Positions 7,233 to 11,574 of a stretch of DNA of 11,574 bases are shown one piece after another. The notes beneath the pieces were generated by a model, which had not been told where the DNA came from, ran no database searches, and saw only the letters and a program-made list of their open reading frames with translations. The first letter of the stretch is position 1, and every line of letters begins with the position of its first letter. The position numbers were made by a program, and so were the translations under genes. The DNA comes from Parvibaculum sp049303435 (GTDB taxonomy: Bacteria > Pseudomonadota > Alphaproteobacteria > Parvibaculales > Parvibaculaceae), in assembly GCA_049303435.1 (NCBI GenBank), contig JBAQNC010000286.1:1-11574 (forward strand). Reading direction: 5' to 3'.

Positions 7233-7249
7233 TGTTTCGAAACGAAACA
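7233..7249. promoter_or_regulatory. Perfect 17-base palindrome, candidate operator
   Basis: The sequence TGTTTCGAAACGAAACA consists of 7-base arms TGTTTCG and CGAAACA around AAA, and contains the inner palindrome GTTTCGAAAC. It lies in the noncoding stretch 7142-7283, upstream of the small membrane protein gene and downstream of the SDR stop. It has no GC-rich stem or T-run, so it does not look like a terminator. Dimeric regulators of TetR or similar type bind sites of this shape, but no regulator gene is nearby and the assignment is inference. Confidence 0.4.
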
Positions 7250-7283
7250 TTTACCATGCGAAAAAGAAATTTCGCGCCATAAT

Positions 7284-8063
7284 TCAGAGCGATTGACCGT
7301 CGTCGGCGGTGAAAAGCGAGCCGGTAATGAATCGCGAATGATCGGATGCGAGCAACAGCAACGTACCGTCGAGATCAGATTCGACGCCAAGGCGGCGGCG
7401 CGGGAAGGTCTTGATCTGCCTCTGCCCGCCTTCTGAGTGAAACCAGTCGGCGTTTAATTCCGTTTCGATGAAGCCAGGGCACATAGCGTTGACGTTGATC
7501 TGCTTGCGCGCCCATTCCTTGGCGAGAGACTTGGTCATCATGGCGACGGCGGCCTTGGTCATCGTGTAGATGGTGAGGCCTGGGAGCTGCGTGAAGGCGC
7601 CGATGGAGGCGATGTTGATGATGCGGCCGCCTTCTTCGCGCGCGATCATCCGTGTACCGACCGCCTGCGCCATGAAGAAGGCGCCGCGCACATTGGTGTC
7701 GAACATAGTGTCATAGCCTTCGGGCGTCACTTCATGCGGCAGAGCCTCGACATTCATGCCGGCATTGTTGACCAGGATATTGACCGCGCCGAGACCTTTT
7801 TCCGTTGCTTCGACGCAGGCCTTGATGCTGTCCGTATTCGTCACATCGAGCTCGACGGGGAGCGCCTTGCCGCCCATTGCCTCGATCTCGGCCTTGAGCG
7901 TATCGAGCCGGTCGAGACGCCGCCCCGTAATGGCGACCGATGCGCCGGCCTTGGCCAGAATGAGCGCAAAGCGGCGTCCGAGGCCGCTTGTCGCACCCGT
8001 GACCAAAGACACTTTGCCGGTAAGGTCATATGAAGGCAGGGTAATTTCGGGCGCGTCGGTCAT
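7284..8063 (-). CDS. Classical short-chain dehydrogenase/reductase (SDR)
   Basis: This 259-residue NAD(P)-dependent oxidoreductase interconverts an alcohol and a ketone. All classical SDR motifs are present: the cofactor loop TGATSGLG at 22-29, an Arg pair at 48-49 after the second strand that favours NADPH, NNAG at 99-102, catalytic Asn124, Ser153, Tyr166 and Lys170 (YTMTK). The protein ends with the usual FTADDGQSL tail. It resembles 3-oxoacyl-ACP reductase-like or secondary alcohol dehydrogenases; the substrate is not determined. The start at 8063 was chosen because AGGA (8071-8074) lies seven bases upstream and residues 1-15 lead directly into the Rossmann fold. An in-frame start at 8213 would add 50 residues unlike SDR sequence and is rejected. 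The gene is divergent from the DsbA-like gene. Its closeness to the ligase and racemase suggests, but does not prove, a shared acyl-CoA pathway. Confidence 0.92.
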   Translation of the reverse strand: MTDAPEITLPSYDLTGKVSLVTGATSGLGRRFALILAKAGASVAITGRRLDRLDTLKAEIEAMGGKALPVELDVTNTDSIKACVEATEKGLGAVNILVNNAGMNVEALPHEVTPEGYDTMFDTNVRGAFFMAQAVGTRMIAREEGGRIINIASIGAFTQLPGLTIYTMTKAAVAMMTKSLAKEWARKQINVNAMCPGFIETELNADWFHSEGGQRQIKTFPRRRLGVESDLDGTLLLLASDHSRFITGSLFTADDGQSL

Positions 8064-8107
8064 TTTCTTATCCTGTTGCTTTGGGGCAGCGCTTTGAAAG
8101 GAAGTGC

Positions 8108-8135
8108 ATCCTATTGGGCAAGAAGCTGTGGTCAA
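8108..8135 (-). promoter_or_regulatory. Candidate promoter for the SDR gene
   Basis: On the minus strand TTGACC (8130-8135) is separated by 16 bases from TAGGAT (8108-8113). The -10-like box ends 44 bases before the SDR start. The -35 box is a good match to sigma-70-type promoters, the -10 box moderate. Confidence 0.38.
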
Positions 8136-8149
8136 GTTTGCCTGATGGC

Positions 8150-8177
8150 TTGCGTGGTTGACGTAGGGGCGCATAAT
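8150..8177 (+). promoter_or_regulatory. Candidate promoter for the DsbA/FrnE-like gene
   Basis: TTGCGT (8150-8155) and CATAAT (8172-8177) are spaced by 16 bases. The -10-like box matches five of six consensus bases and lies 34 bases before the ATG at 8212. Together with the opposite candidate at 8108-8135 it would make this 148-base gap a back-to-back promoter region. Confidence 0.35.
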
Positions 8178-8211
8178 TCGCGGAAAGCTATTGGAAGCGA
8201 GGGAGGCCCCC

Positions 8212-8871
8212 ATGCAACTCGACGTCGTGTCAGATACGGTTTGTCCTTGGTGTTATATCGGCAAGAAGCGGCTGGATCAGGCCTTGGCGGAACATGGTGG
8301 CGAAGGGATTACGCTGCGTTGGCGGCCATTCCAGCTTGACGCCTCGATCCCCGATGGCGGCGTCGATCGCAAAGCCTATATGCAGAAGAAATTCGGCGCA
8401 GATCCCGATCGCACAAAGGCGGTGACGGGTGCCATTCGCGACTATGGCGATCAACTTGGCATCCGGTTCAATTTCGACAAGATCAAGCTTTCGCCCAATA
8501 CGCTGGACAGCCATCGGTTGATCCGCTGGGCGGGCACGGCGGGTTGCCAGAATGAAATGGTGGACGTTCTGTTCCGTCGATATTTCTCTGATGGCGAAGA
8601 CATCGGCAGCCATGCCGTGTTGATCGACGCCGCAAATGAAGTGGGCATGGATATCGATATTGTCGAAGACCTGCTTATTCGTGGCGCAGATCGCGCGCTT
8701 GTGCAGCGCGAGGAAGCGCTGGCGCGGGAAATGGGCATTCAGGGCGTGCCGAGCTTCGTCATCAACGAGCAATGGGTGATGGTCGGGGCGCAGGAGGCCG
8801 CTGCTCTCGTCCGCATGTTCAACAAATTGCTCGCCAAGGAATCCGAAGCTGCGGCGAATGCAGCGCAATAG
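8212..8871 (+). CDS. DsbA family oxidoreductase, FrnE-like, cytoplasmic
   Basis: This 219-residue thioredoxin-fold protein belongs to the DsbA/FrnE/2-hydroxychromene-2-carboxylate isomerase group. The redox motif CPWC sits at residues 11-14 right after the first strand (LDVVSDTV), and the cis-proline loop GVPSF has Pro180. Both are needed for disulfide exchange, so it is a thiol-disulfide oxidoreductase or isomerase rather than the isomerase branch that lacks this CxxC. The blocks RWRPFQLD and SPNTLDSHRLIRWA are typical of the FrnE subgroup. No signal peptide is present, so it acts in the cytoplasm, probably in redox homeostasis or polyketide/aromatic metabolism. The ATG at 8212 is preferred over an in-frame TTG at 8191 because GAGGGAGG (8199-8206) lies exactly five bases upstream of it. 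The stop codon abuts the stop of mfd on the other strand without a gap. Confidence 0.92.
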   Translation: MQLDVVSDTVCPWCYIGKKRLDQALAEHGGEGITLRWRPFQLDASIPDGGVDRKAYMQKKFGADPDRTKAVTGAIRDYGDQLGIRFNFDKIKLSPNTLDSHRLIRWAGTAGCQNEMVDVLFRRYFSDGEDIGSHAVLIDAANEVGMDIDIVEDLLIRGADRALVQREEALAREMGIQGVPSFVINEQWVMVGAQEAAALVRMFNKLLAKESEAAANAAQ

Positions 8872-11574
8872 TCAGGCGGCTTTTTCTCCCGCCGACATTT
8901 CGGCCAGCACCTTCATCAGACGATAGGTGCCTGCGAGGCGTTCGGCGGGCGTGTCCCAATCGCGTTTGAAGAAAAGCTTGTGGTCAGGGCGCAGTTTTGC
9001 CTTGCCGCGCTCGTCGTTGATGAGTTCGACGAGGCCTGCGGGGTTCGGGAAGGTGTTCCCGCGCAGCGTGATGACGACGCCTTTGGGGCCTGCTTCGATT
9101 TTCTCGACATTGGCGGTGCGGCACAGGCCCTTGATCTCGACGATCTTGAGCAGGAACTCGACTTCCTCGGGCAGCTTGCCAAAACGGTCGATGAGTTCGG
9201 AGGCGAAGCCGTCGATCTCCGTGCGGGTTTCGACGTCCGACAGGCGGCGATAGAGCGCCATTCGGGCGTCGAGATCGGGGACAAAGTTTTCGGGAATGAG
9301 GACCGGCGTGCCGACATTGATCTGCGGCGACCACTGGCCCTCTTCGTCTTCGCCGACACCGCCGCTACGAAGCGCGGCGACCGCCTCTTCCAGCATATCC
9401 TGATAAAGCTCGAAGCCGACTTCCTTGATGTGGCCGGATTGCTCGTCGCCCAAGAGATTGCCGGCGCCGCGAATGTCGAGGTCGTGGCTTGCGAGCGTGA
9501 AGCCTGCGCCCAATGCGTCGAGCGACTGGAGAACATGCAGGCGTTTTTCAGCAGCAGGCGTCAGCACGCGCTTTGGCGGCACGGTGAAATAGGCATAGGC
9601 GCGCGCCTTGGAGCGCCCTACTCGTCCGCGCAACTGATAGAGCTGCGACAGGCCGAACATATCGGCACGGTGGATGATGAGCGTATTGGCGGTCGGGATG
9701 TCGAGCCCGGATTCGACGATGGTCGTGGAGATCAGTACATCATATTTGCCATCGTAGAAGGCGGTCATCTTGTCTTCGATTTCGCCGGGCGCCATCTGGC
9801 CATGCGCGGTGACGGTCTTGATTTCCGGCATATAGGTCGAGAAGAACTCGTTGGCGTCGACCAGATCGGTGATGCGCGGCACGACATAGAAGCTCTGGCC
9901 GCCGCGATAATGCTCGCGCAGCAGCGCCTCGCGCAGCACGACCGGATCGTAAGGCGAGACATAGGTGCGCACGGCGAGGCGGTCGACCGGCGGTGTGGCG
10001 ATGATCGAAAGTTCACGGACGCCCGACAGCGCAAGCTGCAAGGTGCGCGGGATGGGCGTGGCGCTCAATGTCAGCACATGGACTTCGGCGCGCATCTGTT
10101 TGAGGCGTTCCTTGTGGCCGACGCCGAAATGCTGTTCCTCATCGACGATCATCAGACCGAGATTGTGGAACTTGATCGCCTTGCCGAGCAGCGCATGGGT
10201 GCCAATGACGATATCGACATCACCGCTGACGACACCTGCCTTGGCCTCCGCGAGATCCTTGGCGGGGACCAGTCGCGACAGTTGACGGACCTTGAGCGGG
10301 AGTCCCTGAAACCGCGTGACGAAGGTTTTATAATGCTGACGCGCGAGCAAGGTCGTGGGCACGACAATGGCGACCTGATAGCCCGCCATTGCGGCGACAA
10401 AGGCGGAACGCAATGCGACTTCTGTCTTGCCGAAGCCGACGTCGCCGCAGATGAGACGATCCATCGGACGGCCTTTGGCAAGGTCTTCCATGACGGAGAG
10501 GATCGCCTGTTCCTGATCTTCCGTCTCGGTAAAGGGGAAGCGCGCGCAAAACTCGTCATAGAGGCCGGGTATCGGTTCCATGATGGGGGCTTTTTTCAAC
10601 TCGCGGGCGGCGGCGATCTTGATAAGTTCGCCCGCCATTTCGCGGATGCGACTCTTCAGACGGGCCTTGCGCGCCTGCCAGCCGGAGCCGCCAAGCTTGT
10701 CGAGCTGTGCGCCTGCCTCGTCCGAGCCGTAGCGCGACAGGAGTTCGATGTTCTCGACCGGCAGATAAAGCTTGTCGCCACCCTGATAGATGAGCAGCAG
10801 GCAGTCATGCGGCGCGCCCATGACGTCGATGGTCTGAAGGCCGTCGAAGCGTCCGATACCGTGGTCGACATGGACGACGAGATCGCCGGGCGACAGGCTT
10901 GCGGCTTCTGTCAGGAAGTTCGCGGCGCGCTTCTGACGGCGTTGACGTACCAGACGATCGCCCAGCACATCCTGTTCGCTGATGACGGCGAGGTCGTTCG
11001 TCTCGATACCTGCTTCGAGTCCAAGAACAATTAGTGAAACCGTCGCTCGATTAACACTGTTAACATCTGCCCAGCTTTCAGCGAGTGCGATGTTCTTGAT
11101 ATTGTGGTCGCCGAGCACATGCTGCAAACGATCGCGCGCGCCTTCCGACCAGCTGGCGATGGCGATACGTTTGTTGGCGCGACGCATTCCGGCGATGTGC
11201 CCACCCAGGACCTCGAAAATATTAACGCCTTCCTGCGTGCGTTCGGGGGCAAAGTTGCGGCCCTGCCTTGCGCCGAGATTGAGACCATCCGGCACGGCAA
11301 AAGTCGTGAAGGCGCGGACCTTGCGGGCGTCGAGGATCGCTTCCCATTCCGTTTCGGTCAGATAGAGAGCTTCTGGTTCGAGCGGCTTGTAGGGACTGGC
11401 GTCAATCGTCTTCATCTCGCGGGCGTCGACGCGGGCCTGATAATAATCGGCAATAAGTTCGAGGCGGGCGTTACGGGCCTCTTCCACCTGTGCGTCGAGC
11501 GTGACGAAGGCATTCGGCGCGTAGTCGAAAAGCGTTTCGATCTTGTCATGAAACAACGGCAGCCAATGTTCCAT
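8872..11574 (-). CDS. mfd: Transcription-repair coupling factor Mfd, C-terminal part (5' end outside window)
   Basis: Mfd is a DNA translocase that removes stalled RNA polymerase from lesions and recruits UvrA for nucleotide excision repair. The visible 900 residues cover about three quarters of a usual protein of 1,150 or so. In order they hold the end of the N-terminal UvrB-like region, the RNA polymerase interaction domain (SPGDLVVHVDHGIGRFDGLQ, near residue 226 of the fragment), and the helicase motor. The motor includes Walker A GDVGFGKTEVAL (about 374-385), DEEQ (motif II), LSATPIPRTL (motif III), STTIVESGLDIPTANT and QLRGRVGRSKARAYAYF (motifs V and VI). The C-terminal TRCF domain follows, which controls UvrA binding. 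The in-frame Met at the right edge is internal: the missing residues match the N-terminal UvrB-like domains. No frameshift or missing motif was seen. It is convergent with the DsbA-like gene. Confidence 0.97.
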   Translation of the reverse strand: MEHWLPLFHDKIETLFDYAPNAFVTLDAQVEEARNARLELIADYYQARVDAREMKTIDASPYKPLEPEALYLTETEWEAILDARKVRAFTTFAVPDGLNLGARQGRNFAPERTQEGVNIFEVLGGHIAGMRRANKRIAIASWSEGARDRLQHVLGDHNIKNIALAESWADVNSVNRATVSLIVLGLEAGIETNDLAVISEQDVLGDRLVRQRRQKRAANFLTEAASLSPGDLVVHVDHGIGRFDGLQTIDVMGAPHDCLLLIYQGGDKLYLPVENIELLSRYGSDEAGAQLDKLGGSGWQARKARLKSRIREMAGELIKIAAARELKKAPIMEPIPGLYDEFCARFPFTETEDQEQAILSVMEDLAKGRPMDRLICGDVGFGKTEVALRSAFVAAMAGYQVAIVVPTTLLARQHYKTFVTRFQGLPLKVRQLSRLVPAKDLAEAKAGVVSGDVDIVIGTHALLGKAIKFHNLGLMIVDEEQHFGVGHKERLKQMRAEVHVLTLSATPIPRTLQLALSGVRELSIIATPPVDRLAVRTYVSPYDPVVLREALLREHYRGGQSFYVVPRITDLVDANEFFSTYMPEIKTVTAHGQMAPGEIEDKMTAFYDGKYDVLISTTIVESGLDIPTANTLIIHRADMFGLSQLYQLRGRVGRSKARAYAYFTVPPKRVLTPAAEKRLHVLQSLDALGAGFTLASHDLDIRGAGNLLGDEQSGHIKEVGFELYQDMLEEAVAALRSGGVGEDEEGQWSPQINVGTPVLIPENFVPDLDARMALYRRLSDVETRTEIDGFASELIDRFGKLPEEVEFLLKIVEIKGLCRTANVEKIEAGPKGVVITLRGNTFPNPAGLVELINDERGKAKLRPDHKLFFKRDWDTPAERLAGTYRLMKVLAEMSAGEKAA

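Noticed and set aside
8064..8213. Longer SDR starting at 8213
   Set aside because: The extra 50 residues do not resemble an SDR, and the extension would overlap the promoter region and start of the DsbA-like gene. The ATG at 8063 has its own ribosome binding site.
8875..8893. GGCGG/CCGCC inverted repeat at the mfd and dsbA-like 3' junction as a terminator
   Set aside because: The stem is only five bases with a nine-base loop, lies inside the mfd coding end and has no T-run after it on either strand.
8980..11034. A 684-codon open frame on the plus strand, opposite mfd
   Set aside because: Mfd on the minus strand has every expected motif. The plus-strand frame is a by-product of GC-rich codon use and shows no recognisable domain.
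1..11574. tRNA, rRNA, CRISPR, insertion sequence or phage elements
   Set aside because: Reading both strands I saw no repeat array, no transposase or integrase motif and no recognisable RNA gene.

Overview
This window looks like a stretch of an alphaproteobacterial chromosome. The sequence is GC-rich and densely packed. The gene set (YejA-type peptide-binding protein, CaiB/BaiF-family racemase, AMP-forming acyl-CoA ligase, SDR, FrnE-like DsbA protein, Mfd) is typical of free-living Alphaproteobacteria. The placement is inferred from protein character and is not proven. I see no tRNA or rRNA gene, CRISPR array, insertion sequence, integrase or phage gene.

Left part (1-2046): a partial reading frame on the minus strand runs off the left edge. 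It is head to head, 23 bases away, with a secreted YejA-like solute-binding protein on the plus strand. The permease and ATPase genes that normally accompany yejA are not downstream.

Middle-left (2059-5248, minus strand): a probable operon, read right to left. It holds an alpha-methylacyl-CoA racemase-like CoA-transferase family III protein, a histidine phosphatase overlapping it by 4 bases, a short CDF-type cation transporter, and a VOC/glyoxalase-fold protein. The VOC gene carries a clear -1 frameshift in this sequence.

Middle (5388-8063): an AMP-forming acyl-CoA ligase is divergent from the racemase. A small, probably membrane-anchored protein follows on the other strand and overlaps the ligase end. 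Next come an AT-rich intergenic region with a perfect 17-base palindrome, and a classical SDR oxidoreductase on the minus strand. Ligase, racemase and SDR together suggest carboxylic acid activation, 2-methyl epimerisation and alcohol/ketone redox chemistry. The actual substrate cannot be read from the sequence.

Right part (8064-11574): a divergent promoter region, a cytoplasmic DsbA/FrnE-like thiol oxidoreductase on the plus strand, and the C-terminal three quarters of the transcription-repair coupling factor Mfd on the minus strand, which continues beyond the right edge.

Overall this is an ordinary metabolic and housekeeping region. I found no convincing undescribed multi-gene system. The items most worth a second look are the frameshifted VOC gene, the small membrane protein with its palindrome, the ligase/racemase divergent pair and the orphan yejA.
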